From Allohahella sp002354735 (GTDB lineage Bacteria > Pseudomonadota > Gammaproteobacteria > Pseudomonadales > Oleiphilaceae): a stretch of 64,000 bases of DNA. The stretch is from contig NZ_CP172312.1 of assembly GCF_047946665.1 (NCBI RefSeq), positions 4,154,001 through 4,218,000 on the forward strand. The letters are read 5' to 3'. A program made the translations under genes and the position numbers. This document shows positions 34,492 through 43,115 of this stretch, piece after piece (the first letter of the stretch is position 1; every line of letters starts with the position of its first letter). Under the pieces are notes generated by a model. That model saw only the letters and a program-made list of their open reading frames with translations. It ran no database searches and was not told where the DNA came from.

Positions 34492-35694
34492 TCAGAAAAC
34501 CCGCGTACCTTTGCTCCATACCGAACGAATGAGCGGTTGTGACTGACGTTCGGTCACAAGCAAGAGATCGGCTCGCTTGCCCACGCTAATGCTGCCCCGG
34601 TCGCTCAGACCCACGCTTGCGGCAGGGGCTGCCGAGACCGTTGCAACGGCTCGACACAGATCGTAGTCATTGGACTGCATTCTCGCCAACAGGAAGGCCC
34701 CATCGAGCAGACTGGACGGATAATAGTCAGAAGAGAGTATGTCGAGCAGACCTTCGGTAGCAAGTGTGGCCGCCGCAATATTGCCCGAGTGTGAGCCGCC
34801 GCGCACAATGTTCGGCGCGCCCATGAGCACCTTCAATCCAAGATCATTTGAAGTCTGCGCGGCTTCGAGTGTCGTTGGAAACTCTGCGATACGCATACCG
34901 TAGTAGGCGGACTCGGCAACGTGCTCGATCGTCGCGTCATCATGGCTCGCAAGCGGGATTTCGCGCTCGTGACAGATCTCGGCAATGGCCTTGCGGTAGC
35001 GGTCACTGTAGCGACGGCTCCACTCGATGCGTTCATCTATGAACTTCTCCATGTCGCTACCCTTGATACCATGCTTACCGCCGTAGTATTCCCGGTACTT
35101 GTCTACATTCACGAACTGTCTCTGCCCCGGGGAGTGGTCCATGACTGATACCAGTCTCAGGGCATCCTCGTTCATCAGGGTGGAAAACATATCCAGCGCT
35201 TCGGGATGACTGACTTCACAACGAAGATGCAGAAAGTGTTCTGCACGTTGCATGCCTTGCTCACGGGCTTTCGCGAGCGCCTTGATCATGATGCTGAGGT
35301 TTTCCACTCGAGTACTGCCTGCGATGATATCGCCTACTGAAATCGCATCGAAAACCGTAGTGATGCCGGAGGCGACAATCTGCGCGTCATGGGTAACGAC
35401 AGCAGAACTTGCCGGCCAGCTAACGCCTGGTCTGGGTGCGAAGTACTTTTCGAGATTGTCGGTGTGCAGTTCGACGAGGCCAGGCAGGAGCCAGGCGCCC
35501 TCGCAGTCAATCGCGCCTGGTGAGCTGACTGCACCACGGTCGACATTGGTTATCAAGCCATTGTTTACTTCGATACTGCCCGAGAAACACTCGGTTTCGG
35601 TCACAACCATTGCGTTTGTCAGCACAAATGCGTTGCGCGCGAGCAGGTCGGGTATGGCTTTTGGTGCTCCGTTTGCAGTTAGCACGGCATTCAT
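34492..35694 (-). CDS. phnM: RPnTP diphosphatase PhnM
   Basis: Amidohydrolase-fold enzyme that removes diphosphate from ribose 1-phosphonate 5-triphosphate to make the C-P lyase substrate. Metal ligands are in GLVELHTDNLEKYF near residue 72, the bridging region and SHDDATIEH near 255, and the late Asp in LSSDYYPSSLL near 325. It is 400 residues, about 20 longer than E. coli PhnM, with the extension at the N-terminus. Four-base overlap with phnL. Confidence 0.94.
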   Translation of the reverse strand: MNAVLTANGAPKAIPDLLARNAFVLTNAMVVTETECFSGSIEVNNGLITNVDRGAVSSPGAIDCEGAWLLPGLVELHTDNLEKYFAPRPGVSWPASSAVVTHDAQIVASGITTVFDAISVGDIIAGSTRVENLSIMIKALAKAREQGMQRAEHFLHLRCEVSHPEALDMFSTLMNEDALRLVSVMDHSPGQRQFVNVDKYREYYGGKHGIKGSDMEKFIDERIEWSRRYSDRYRKAIAEICHEREIPLASHDDATIEHVAESAYYGMRIAEFPTTLEAAQTSNDLGLKVLMGAPNIVRGGSHSGNIAAATLATEGLLDILSSDYYPSSLLDGAFLLARMQSNDYDLCRAVATVSAAPAASVGLSDRGSISVGKRADLLLVTERQSQPLIRSVWSKGTRVF

Positions 35695-36449
35695 ACGAGT
35701 TTCTCCATTGACTGTAGCGGTGTCCTGTCGCGTACTGCTTGCTGTCCTTTGCTGCCTTCCTGCATCGGGATGAGACGGTCCGCGACACGCTCCCCTATCG
35801 CACGGTCATGGAAGATACCCACGATGGCCGCCCCACGATCGCGGGCTGCTTCGATGAGAGCCATGACAACTGCACAGTTGTCGGCATCAAGCGATGCGGT
35901 TGGCTCATCTAGCAGCAGCACTGGATAGTCAACCATGAAGCCGCGCGCGATGTTGATGCGCTGCTGCTCACCGCCAGAGAAGGTCGAAGGTGCCAGCTGC
36001 CAGATACGCTCCGGAATATTGAGTTGCCGCAGAAGTGCCTCTGCACGGGGTTTTACAGTTTCTATGGGCAAGCCAATCAGACGCGCCGGCTCCATCACGA
36101 CTTCGAGGGCGCTCACGCGCGGTATGACTCGGAGGAACTGGCTGACGTAGCCAACGATCTGTCGACGCAACGCCAGAATTTCTCTTGGCGAGGCCTGAAT
36201 GACGTCCAGCGTCTTACCGGCTGACGAAATCAAGATGCTGCCAGCGTCCGCCTTGTAATTCCCGTAGAGGGTTCGCAGCAGCGTGCTTTTGCCTGCCCCC
36301 GAGTGGCCGTCGAGCACGACGCATTCTCCAGCGTAGACCTCAAAGCTGATTTCATTGAGCACATCGATGACGACCCCACCCTGGTTGTGCAGGGTGAATG
36401 TCTTGGTCAGTTTTTCAACCTGTACGCTTACTGGTCGTTCGCTCGGCAT
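35691..36449 (-). CDS. phnL: C-P lyase ABC-type subunit PhnL
   Basis: ATP-binding protein of the C-P lyase complex, needed with PhnGHI to form the ribosyl-phosphonate. Walker A GHSGAGKST near residue 49, signature FSGGEQQRINIARG near 155, Walker B VLLLDEPTASLD near 176. There is no membrane partner, as for other PhnL. The ATG at 36449 has GGAG seven bases upstream; the alternative at 36485 overlaps the phnK stop by four bases (ATGA) and may also be used. The stop overlaps phnM. Confidence 0.93.
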   Translation of the reverse strand: MPSERPVSVQVEKLTKTFTLHNQGGVVIDVLNEISFEVYAGECVVLDGHSGAGKSTLLRTLYGNYKADAGSILISSAGKTLDVIQASPREILALRRQIVGYVSQFLRVIPRVSALEVVMEPARLIGLPIETVKPRAEALLRQLNIPERIWQLAPSTFSGGEQQRINIARGFMVDYPVLLLDEPTASLDADNCAVVMALIEAARDRGAAIVGIFHDRAIGERVADRLIPMQEGSKGQQAVRDRTPLQSMEKLV

Positions 36450-36481
36450 AGGGGCGCTCCGGTTATCGATTGGGGAGATAA

Positions 36482-37297
36482 TCATGGCGTCAGCACCGAT
36501 GACACGAGCAGCTGGCTGTAAGGATGCTGTGGATCATCGAGTATCTGATCGGTCAGGCCGTGCTCGACGAGTTCACCGTCTTTCATGACGAGCAGGCGGT
36601 GCGAAAGCAGCCTTGCAACAGCGAGATCATGTGTGACCAGCACCACCGCGAGCCCGAGTTCAGCGACCAGGTTGCGCAGCAGGTCCAGCAAACGGGCCTG
36701 AACCGAAACATCGAGACCACCGGTCGGTTCGTCCATGAACATCAGGCGAGGATGTGTGACAAGGTTTCGGGCGATCTGCAGGCGCTGTTGCATGCCGCCA
36801 GAAAATGACGTGGGCTTGTCGTTGACACGCGTTGCGTCAATCTCGACTTCACCAAGCCAGGCTTTGCTTGCGTCGTGCAACTTACCAAAGTGGCGTAGAC
36901 CCGTTGCCATCAGACGTTCACCGATGTTGGCACCGGCGCTCACGTTCATGCGCAGACCGTCACTGGGGTGCTGATGTACGAGGCCCCAATCGCTGCGCTG
37001 CAATTCGCGACGGAATCTCTCGGATACTTCGTATACATTCACCGTGCTCAGGTCTTCTTTCCGGTAGATGATCGCGCCGGCCTGTGGCTCGAGCTGACCT
37101 GATAGACATTTCAGCAGTGTCGATTTGCCGGAGCCAGATTCGCCGACGATACCGAGCACCTCGCCCTGGTAGAGGGCGAAGGACACATCGTCGATACCTC
37201 GGCCATTGGCATATCGCATGGTCAGTCCGGAAACTGTGAGTAAGGGCAGTTCGCTTGCGCTGAAGTGATCAGTCGGCATCATGTTGGGCTGGTTCAT
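36482..37297 (-). CDS. phnK: C-P lyase ABC-type subunit PhnK
   Basis: ABC-type ATPase that docks on the PhnGHIJ core through PhnJ. Walker A GESGSGKST near residue 54, signature FSGGMQQRLQIAR near 163, Walker B LMFMDEPTGGLD near 185. It resembles dipeptide-transport ATPases, as PhnK does. Start ATG overlaps the phnJ stop by four bases, with GGAGA eight bases upstream. 271 residues, slightly longer than E. coli PhnK by an N-terminal extension. Confidence 0.93.
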   Translation of the reverse strand: MNQPNMMPTDHFSASELPLLTVSGLTMRYANGRGIDDVSFALYQGEVLGIVGESGSGKSTLLKCLSGQLEPQAGAIIYRKEDLSTVNVYEVSERFRRELQRSDWGLVHQHPSDGLRMNVSAGANIGERLMATGLRHFGKLHDASKAWLGEVEIDATRVNDKPTSFSGGMQQRLQIARNLVTHPRLMFMDEPTGGLDVSVQARLLDLLRNLVAELGLAVVLVTHDLAVARLLSHRLLVMKDGELVEHGLTDQILDDPQHPYSQLLVSSVLTP

Positions 37298-38166
37298 GCG
37301 CTGGTCTCCCCGGACATGTTGCTGCGACAGTAATCGGTATCTGAGCAGACGAAAATTCGCTTGCCGGCATCGTCAACCACTACTTCGTCGAGGAAGGTTT
37401 CGTGGGAGCCGCAGAATTCACAATGCTGCGTCCAGGTTTGCACTTCGAACGGGTGATCTTCAAAGTCGAGACTGCGCACTTTGGTGTAGGGCGGCACAGC
37501 ATAAATCCGTTTCTCCCGGCCCGCTCCGAACAGCTGAAGCGCTGGACTGTTGTCCAGCTTCGGGTTGTCGAACTTCGGGATCGGTGAAGGGTCCATGATA
37601 TAGTGCCCGTTGACCCGAACCGGATAGGCGTAGGTCGTGGCGATATGACCGTGGTGAGCAATGTCTTCATAGAGCTTGATATGCATCACGCCGTACTCAC
37701 GGAGCGCATGCATGGTGCGGGTCTCGCTTTCCCTGGGCTCGATGAAGCGCAGTGGCTCTGGAATGGGCACTTGAAACACGATGATCTGACCGGCCTTCAG
37801 TGGCGTTTCCGGAATGCGATGGCGGGTCTGGATAACGCTTGCGTCGGTGGTGCGCTCAGTGGTTTCGACGCCGGTAGTGCGAGCGAAGAACCGCCGGATG
37901 CTTACGGCGTTAGTTGTGTCGTCGGCGCCCTGGTCGATCACCTTGAGCACATCATTGATTCCAATGATCGCAGCGGTAACCTGAATGCCGCCCGTGCCCC
38001 AACCGTAGGGTAGAGGCATTTCGCGTCCGGCGAACGGCACCTGGTAGCCGGGAACTGCGACGGCTTTCAGCAGCGCACGGCGCAACATGCGTTTTGTCTG
38101 CTCATCGAGATAGGCGAAATTGTAGCCGGCGTCGCTATTGACGTAGGCAGAAGTGTGGCTCGTCAT
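37294..38166 (-). CDS. phnJ: C-P lyase PhnJ (radical SAM)
   Basis: Catalytic subunit that breaks the carbon-phosphorus bond of ribosyl-phosphonates, releasing the alkane and a cyclic ribose phosphate. The iron-sulphur cysteines are Cys249, Cys252, Cys274 and Cys280 (C-x2-C-x21-C-x5-C), the same spacing as the E. coli enzyme, in HCEFCGSHE and VCSDTDYC. The N-terminal YNFAYLDEQTKRMLRRALLK is characteristic. 290 residues, and it overlaps both neighbours by four bases. Confidence 0.97.
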   Translation of the reverse strand: MTSHTSAYVNSDAGYNFAYLDEQTKRMLRRALLKAVAVPGYQVPFAGREMPLPYGWGTGGIQVTAAIIGINDVLKVIDQGADDTTNAVSIRRFFARTTGVETTERTTDASVIQTRHRIPETPLKAGQIIVFQVPIPEPLRFIEPRESETRTMHALREYGVMHIKLYEDIAHHGHIATTYAYPVRVNGHYIMDPSPIPKFDNPKLDNSPALQLFGAGREKRIYAVPPYTKVRSLDFEDHPFEVQTWTQHCEFCGSHETFLDEVVVDDAGKRIFVCSDTDYCRSNMSGETSA

Positions 38167-39365
38167 TGTTGTGGCTCCGTCAGTACAGCTTCTGGTTTGC
38201 TTTGCCGACCGCTATAAGTCTTGCTGTCAGCTTCTGCCTGGGCGGTCTGCGCAGCCTGGCGATCTTCATACTCCGCTCGCAACCGCCTCAGCAGCACCAG
38301 TTCAGACTGAAAGTCGACGTAGTGCGGTAGTTTTAGATGAGAGACGAATCCGGAAGCGTCGAGATTGTCACAGTGGGCCAGCACGAATTCTTCATCCTGC
38401 GCTGGTGACTCGGCTGTCTCGCCAAGCTCCCTGGCCCGCAGTGCGCGGTCAACCAGCGCCATCGCCATTGCCTTGCGCTCGCTTCGGCCGAATACGAGCC
38501 CATAGCCGCGGGTAAAGCGCGGCTTGCTGATGCCATCTCCGGCGAACTGGTTGATCATGTCGCACTCTGTTATTTCGATATCGCCGATGACCACCGGGAA
38601 GCCGAGCTCCTCCGGCACGATCTCGACAGCGACATCGCCACTCCTGATCTCTCCGGCAAAGGGATGGTTACGGCCGTAACCGCGCTGGGTGGAGTAGGCG
38701 AGTGCGAGCAGGAAGCCTTCGTCGCCGCGGGCCAGCGCCTGCAGCCGAACGTCTCGTGGGGCAGGAAAACTCAATGGATCCCTCGTGAGATCCCCGGGTA
38801 CTTCAAGCTCATCGCTCACACCTTGTCTTGAAGAGGCCGCTTCAATCAGTCCCTCTCGATTCAGCAGTTCCAGGATTTTTGGACAAGGCTCGAGGACAGT
38901 ATCCGCCAGTGACGCAGACGGGATGCCGGCGTCGGAAGAGTCGGCCTCAGCTTCGGCATCCGCCAGCAGCGTGAAGTCGAGTAGTCTGTGGGTATAATCG
39001 TAGGTTGGGCCGAGCACCTGCCCCCCCGGAAGATCCTTGAAACTGGCGGAGATTCGGCGGCGGACACTCATGTCGCTGCTCTCTACCGGCTTCGTGCCGT
39101 AGAGCCTCGGCAGGGTGCTGCGGTAGGCCCTGAGCAGGAAGACCGCTTCTATCGTATCGCCGCTCGCCTGCTTCAAGGCCAATGCTGCCAGCTCAGGATC
39201 GTAGAGAGAGCCTTCCGTCATTACCCGATCGACTGCCAGGCCAAGCTGCGCGCGAATCTGATCCACCAGCAGCGGCGGGACACTGCGATCGCCACGACGG
39301 TCATCAGCCAGCCAGGTGTGAGCGGCATCGATGGCCTGTTCGCCACCTTTCACTGCGACGTACAT
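38163..39365 (-). CDS. phnI: C-P lyase core subunit PhnI
   Basis: Nucleosidase-like subunit of the PhnGHIJ core; in the complete pathway it drives coupling of phosphonate to the ribose of ATP. MYVAVKGGEQAIDAAH at the chosen start matches the family N-terminus, with GGAGG five bases upstream; an earlier start at 39386 adds seven residues. ERKAMAMALVDRAL near 310 and HCDNLDASGFVSHLKLPHYV near 335-354 are typical of PhnI. 400 residues, with an extra Gln/Ala-rich tail. It overlaps phnH by 16 bases and phnJ by four. Confidence 0.95.
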   Translation of the reverse strand: MYVAVKGGEQAIDAAHTWLADDRRGDRSVPPLLVDQIRAQLGLAVDRVMTEGSLYDPELAALALKQASGDTIEAVFLLRAYRSTLPRLYGTKPVESSDMSVRRRISASFKDLPGGQVLGPTYDYTHRLLDFTLLADAEAEADSSDAGIPSASLADTVLEPCPKILELLNREGLIEAASSRQGVSDELEVPGDLTRDPLSFPAPRDVRLQALARGDEGFLLALAYSTQRGYGRNHPFAGEIRSGDVAVEIVPEELGFPVVIGDIEITECDMINQFAGDGISKPRFTRGYGLVFGRSERKAMAMALVDRALRARELGETAESPAQDEEFVLAHCDNLDASGFVSHLKLPHYVDFQSELVLLRRLRAEYEDRQAAQTAQAEADSKTYSGRQSKPEAVLTEPQQ

Positions 39366-39973
39366 GTTGCCTCCTTCGAAGCGCATTCATTGATTAAGGT
39401 GATCTGCGTGGTCCGGGGCAGGGCCATGAGCAGTTCGCCTGAGGTTAGAATCAGGTCAATTCCGCAGGGGAAGGCCTTGCGATTGAACTGGAGCTGCGCA
39501 ACCCAATCGGGACCGATGTCTGCAATCGTGATCGTTCTTTCGGACTGTATTCCAGGCCCTGTCAGTCGAAGTCTTTGGCCCCTTGTCAGATCACTCACCT
39601 GAACAATCAGCGTACAAGAGCGGTCGGGATACTCATCCGACCCCTGCTTGAAGGTGGACAGCGGTGTGGCGAGATTAGAGCTGGCGATCGCGAAGTCCGC
39701 ATCCTCCGCCTGCTCGGTATAGCGGCAGCCGGTATGAAAGCGCAGTGCGTCAAGAGCCTGTGGTGTTCTCACTGCGGGTTCGATCCATATATTCGTATCG
39801 AGGTCGGCCAGTGCCAGGCAGCTCTGCCAGGTGGCGCTGTTCAATCCTGCTGGTCCATCAAGTTTATCCAGCTGGAACAGACGGCCAGGTTCGGCCATGG
39901 CACCGAGGATGTTGCGGAAGATCTGCTGAGCCTGGGTGGAGGCATCCTGTAAGCCACTCACCATCGTGTTCAT
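39350..39973 (-). CDS. phnH: C-P lyase core subunit PhnH
   Basis: Structural partner of PhnG, PhnI and PhnJ in the C-P lyase core; a PLP-transferase-like fold without cofactor. AQQIFRNILGAMAEPGRLF near residue 16 matches the family opening, and GIDLILTSGELLMALPRTTQI near 170-190 the closing motif. 207 residues. A second in-frame ATG three codons in could also start. It overlaps phnG by four bases. Confidence 0.93.
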   Translation of the reverse strand: MNTMVSGLQDASTQAQQIFRNILGAMAEPGRLFQLDKLDGPAGLNSATWQSCLALADLDTNIWIEPAVRTPQALDALRFHTGCRYTEQAEDADFAIASSNLATPLSTFKQGSDEYPDRSCTLIVQVSDLTRGQRLRLTGPGIQSERTITIADIGPDWVAQLQFNRKAFPCGIDLILTSGELLMALPRTTQITLINECASKEATCTSQ

Positions 39974-40443
39974 TCGGACTCTCCCCTGACCATGGTCATG
40001 AAATTCACCTTGGTAGCGGCCGCCTTGCGCGAGGTCTGTTCACGCTCAGCCCGCCAGGCCTGTTCAAGTGGGGTAATCAGTGCTGACTCATGAGTGGATG
40101 CATCAAGCTGCAGTAGCAGGTCGAAGATGGCGGCGAGTTCTGCGTGGCGGCGATTTCGCCCCGCGACATACCCAAAGCCTCTTACCCCAGCTTCGTTCTC
40201 AACGGCGCAGCGTGTCATGGTCATTTCGCCAACATTGAAGGCACCACCTGTGCCGCCAATTCGGCCCCTGACAAGCGCCAGTCCGCATTCCGGCTTGCGG
40301 ATAAAGCGAAACTCGGGTAACTGAGGGAGGCTGCTGTAATACTGTTCAAGCGCCTGCGTACCGGCTCGTGCCAGCACGCTGATCACGCGCTGTCTCTGCT
40401 GTGCGTCAGGACTACGCTGACGCAGGGCGGAATCAATGCTCAT
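39970..40443 (-). CDS. phnG: C-P lyase core subunit PhnG
   Basis: Small subunit of the PhnGHIJ complex. RQRVISVLARAG near residue 16, PECGLALVRGRIGGTGGAFNVGE near 52-74 read in two parts, then EMTMTRCAVE and VNFMTMVRG at the C-terminus are family marks. The ATG at 40443 gives 157 residues, the usual length; the open frame continues to 40584 inside phnF and is rejected. The start lies 11 bases inside the phnF stop region, so the two are coupled. Confidence 0.94.
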   Translation of the reverse strand: MSIDSALRQRSPDAQQRQRVISVLARAGTQALEQYYSSLPQLPEFRFIRKPECGLALVRGRIGGTGGAFNVGEMTMTRCAVENEAGVRGFGYVAGRNRRHAELAAIFDLLLQLDASTHESALITPLEQAWRAEREQTSRKAAATKVNFMTMVRGESE

Positions 40444-41194
40444 GGTTTGGATCTCTCGGTGGTAAACGGACGGTCGACTCGGCAGGAGAAGGTTCAAGGC
40501 CAGGCTGCACGCGATACTCGAAGGCATCACAGCGGCTTCGTGCGACGCTGTACTCCAGCACCTCGCCTGAGCTGACACAGACATTATTGGAACGGACTTT
40601 CAGCAGCGGCATGTTGCGCGGGAATTGCAGTAGTACAGACTCACGCCGGCTTGGCATGACAGCTGAAATAAGGCCCTGGCGCCGACTGAGACGGCGTCCG
40701 TAATGGGTGCCAATACAGGCATGCAGGGAACCACCATCGTAATGCCTGGCAATTTCGGGGAGAGCTGTGGCGTGCAGATAATGGCTGATCAGTGTGACTG
40801 GTCGACCATCTACACTGCGAAGCGTCTCGATCAGCTGCACCGGACTGCCGGGTGCGATCCACATCGCTCGCGCGAGTGTTGCATCGGCGGTTAGCAACTT
40901 GCGCTCGATCACCCGGGCTTCAGCGAGGTGGCCAGAGGCTTCGACGGATTCGGTAAACCGTGCCCTCGAAGCAATGTCGTATTCGACCGCCTGTTCAATG
41001 ATCTGCGTGCCACGGCCATGCTGGCGCAGCAGCATACCTGCATCGATCAACTCGTCGACTGCTCGTCTCAGCGTGTGTCGGTTGATCGAGAAGCGCTGTG
41101 CGAGAACGGCCTCGGAAGGCAGGTAATCCCCGCTGCGAAAGTTCTGCCTGATGTCCTGCTCGAGCGCACGGGCGACCTCCTGATAAATAGCCAT
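40433..41194 (-). CDS. phnF: GntR/HutC-family regulator PhnF
   Basis: Predicted repressor of phosphonate genes. N-terminal winged helix (IYQEVARALEQDIR, PSEAVLAQRFSINRHTLRRAVDEL, about 3-50) and a C-terminal UTRA ligand domain (about 85-240). 253 residues. It lies inside the phn operon between transporter and lyase genes, as in E. coli. A perfect palindrome of the PhnF type is 15 bases upstream of its start, and a related site overlaps the Pho box before phnC. The ligand is unknown, likely a phosphonate or pathway intermediate. Confidence 0.9.
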   Translation of the reverse strand: MAIYQEVARALEQDIRQNFRSGDYLPSEAVLAQRFSINRHTLRRAVDELIDAGMLLRQHGRGTQIIEQAVEYDIASRARFTESVEASGHLAEARVIERKLLTADATLARAMWIAPGSPVQLIETLRSVDGRPVTLISHYLHATALPEIARHYDGGSLHACIGTHYGRRLSRRQGLISAVMPSRRESVLLQFPRNMPLLKVRSNNVCVSSGEVLEYSVARSRCDAFEYRVQPGLEPSPAESTVRLPPRDPNHEH

Positions 41195-41208
41195 CAGAAA
41201 GCCTCCAC

Positions 41209-41220
41209 TTGTCTAGACAA
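41209..41220. promoter_or_regulatory. Probable PhnF operator upstream of phnF
   Basis: TTGTCTAGACAA is a perfect 12-base palindrome with the GT-N-TA-N-AC core of HutC-type GntR sites. It matches 9 of 12 bases of the known mycobacterial PhnF site TGGTATAGACCA. It lies in the 46-base spacer between phnE and phnF. Confidence 0.65.
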
Positions 41221-41240
41221 CGTGGGGCGATAAAACGGGC

Positions 41241-42038
41241 TCATATAAACCTCTTGCGTATTGCCTGTGAAGCCACGTCGAGCGCTGAAACGACCAGGAT
41301 GATGATGATCATGATTGCGCAGGTCTGGGCGAACTGGAAACTGCGGATGTTCTCCCAGAGCAGCACACCGATACCCCCGGCGCCGACCATGCCGACAACT
41401 GTGGCTGACCTGACATTGGATTCGAATCGGTATAACGCGTACGAGATCCACAGCGGCATGATCTGCGGGATGACACCGTAGATGACTTCCTGCAAGGCGT
41501 TCGCTCCAGTCGCTCTAACGCCCTCCACAGGGCCGGGCTCGATGGCTTCGACAGCCTCGGCGAACAACTTGGCGAGTACGCCAGTGGTATGAATGAATAA
41601 GGCGAGTACCCCGGCGAAGGGTCCGAGGCCGACCGCTACCACGAACAGCATGGCGAAGACGATTTCGTTGATGGCCCTGAACGAATCCATCAATCGACGT
41701 AATGGCTGATGAATCCACCAGGGCGTAATATTTTCAGCACACAGGATGCCAAAGGGTACGGCGAGAATAACGGCAAGAAGAGTTCCCCAGAGCGCGATGT
41801 GCACTGTGGCGATCATCTCTTCGAGATACATGCGCCAGTTGGTGAAGTCTGGCGGGAAGAAGTCGGCAGCGAAGGTTGCCATGTTGCCACTATCCGTGAT
41901 CAGGTCCATCGGGCGCATTTCTGCGCCATTCCAGGACCAGACCAGGACAGCCAGCAGCAGACCCCAGCCCAGCAGGCGGAACAAGCTGGGAGTCACTGGA
42001 TCTTTGACGATCGGCGTAGGGGCTGTGACTGGTTGCAT
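41241..42038 (-). CDS. phnE: Phosphonate ABC permease PhnE
   Basis: Membrane subunit of the phosphonate importer PhnCDE. About six membrane segments; the EAA loop reads GANALQEVIYGVIPQIMPLW near residue 182. DSFRAINEIVFAMLFVVAVG near 118-137 is typical of PhnE. The ATG at 42038 follows TTGGAGAAG; a TTG at 42050 is the only longer choice. A single full-length phnE is present, without the inactivating frameshift known from some E. coli strains. It lies 12 bases after phnD. Confidence 0.93.
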   Translation of the reverse strand: MQPVTAPTPIVKDPVTPSLFRLLGWGLLLAVLVWSWNGAEMRPMDLITDSGNMATFAADFFPPDFTNWRMYLEEMIATVHIALWGTLLAVILAVPFGILCAENITPWWIHQPLRRLMDSFRAINEIVFAMLFVVAVGLGPFAGVLALFIHTTGVLAKLFAEAVEAIEPGPVEGVRATGANALQEVIYGVIPQIMPLWISYALYRFESNVRSATVVGMVGAGGIGVLLWENIRSFQFAQTCAIMIIIILVVSALDVASQAIRKRFI

Positions 42039-42050
42039 GCTCTTCTCCAA

Positions 42051-43064
42051 CTACTGAACTGAAGCTTGCTGTTTTTCGATCATCGCCTGTCGCTTGCCGA
42101 GCTCGGTCAGCTGCTTGTCGATCGCAGCAATCTTCTCGGCTTTTTCAGCAGCCGCCATGCTCGCGTTCTGCTCAAGTTCCTGCTTCGATTTGAAAAGCTC
42201 CAGCTGACGGATCGGCAGCAGTTGGTCATTGCTGGACTCAACGAACGGTGCCCATTGCAAGGCCGCCAGTACTGCCTTCTCTGCAGCGTCTTCAGTGCCA
42301 TAGGTTAGGAAGAAGTTCTTGATCTTGACCTTCATGGCTTCTGGTAGTTCCTTGTTCCAGACGATGGGATCGGCGGGAATAAGTGGGGATTTCCAAAGCA
42401 CTTTCAGTTTGGCGTGTTGTTCAGGATTGGTGATTTCGAGCCGACGCAGATTTTCGGTATTGTTGGTGGCGACATCGAGTTGGCCATTGGCTACCGAAAG
42501 CAGGTTGACCTCATGACTGGCGTTGACGGTGCGCTTGAACGCAGTCTTGGGATCGACATTATTCAGTGCGAACACGTAATAGCCTGGAACGAGATAGCCT
42601 GAAGTCGAGTTGGGATCGCCGTTGCCAAAGTTCAGGTCCTTGGCGTTGTCCAGCACGTCCTGCATGGTGTTGAGCTTCTCGTTGTCCTTGCGGGCAATGA
42701 GGAGCGACCAGTAGCCGGGATTGCCTTCGTTATCGACGGTCTGCGCGAAGATCTCGCCGTTGGCACGATCAACCGCTTCCATGGCTGACTTGTTACCGTA
42801 CCAGGCGACATCGACCTTACCGAAGCGCATGCCCTGGATGATGCCCGCGTAGTCCGAGGCGAAGAAGGCATTGACCTCGACACCTAGCTCTTCCTGCATG
42901 TCGTCGAGAAATGGTGTCCAGACCGATTTGAGATTCTGTGACGACTCTGTAGAAATGATGCCGAAATTGATTTCCTTGATGTCTTTATCTGCTGCCAGTG
43001 CGCTGCCGCTAGCGGCTACGGTCATTGTGGTGGCGAGTGAAAGTGTGCGAAGCCAATGTTTCAT
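42051..43064 (-). CDS. phnD: Phosphonate-binding protein PhnD
   Basis: Periplasmic receptor for phosphonates. Signal peptide cut near GSALA (about residue 24). INFGIISTESSQNLKSVW near 33 and DVAWYGNKSAMEAV near 85, then GDPNSTSGYLVPGYY near 150, are the binding-loop segments of PhnD. The last 60 residues are charged and helical, as in other PhnD. Start at 43064 with AGGAG seven bases upstream, rather than 43082. 337 residues. Substrate range is not decidable; 2-aminoethylphosphonate is usual. Confidence 0.94.
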   Translation of the reverse strand: MKHWLRTLSLATTMTVAASGSALAADKDIKEINFGIISTESSQNLKSVWTPFLDDMQEELGVEVNAFFASDYAGIIQGMRFGKVDVAWYGNKSAMEAVDRANGEIFAQTVDNEGNPGYWSLLIARKDNEKLNTMQDVLDNAKDLNFGNGDPNSTSGYLVPGYYVFALNNVDPKTAFKRTVNASHEVNLLSVANGQLDVATNNTENLRRLEITNPEQHAKLKVLWKSPLIPADPIVWNKELPEAMKVKIKNFFLTYGTEDAAEKAVLAALQWAPFVESSNDQLLPIRQLELFKSKQELEQNASMAAAEKAEKIAAIDKQLTELGKRQAMIEKQQASVQ

Positions 43065-43115
43065 GTGTGTACTCCTGGACATGTGTTGAGCTGGTTTTCT
43101 TATGAATTGAAGTGG

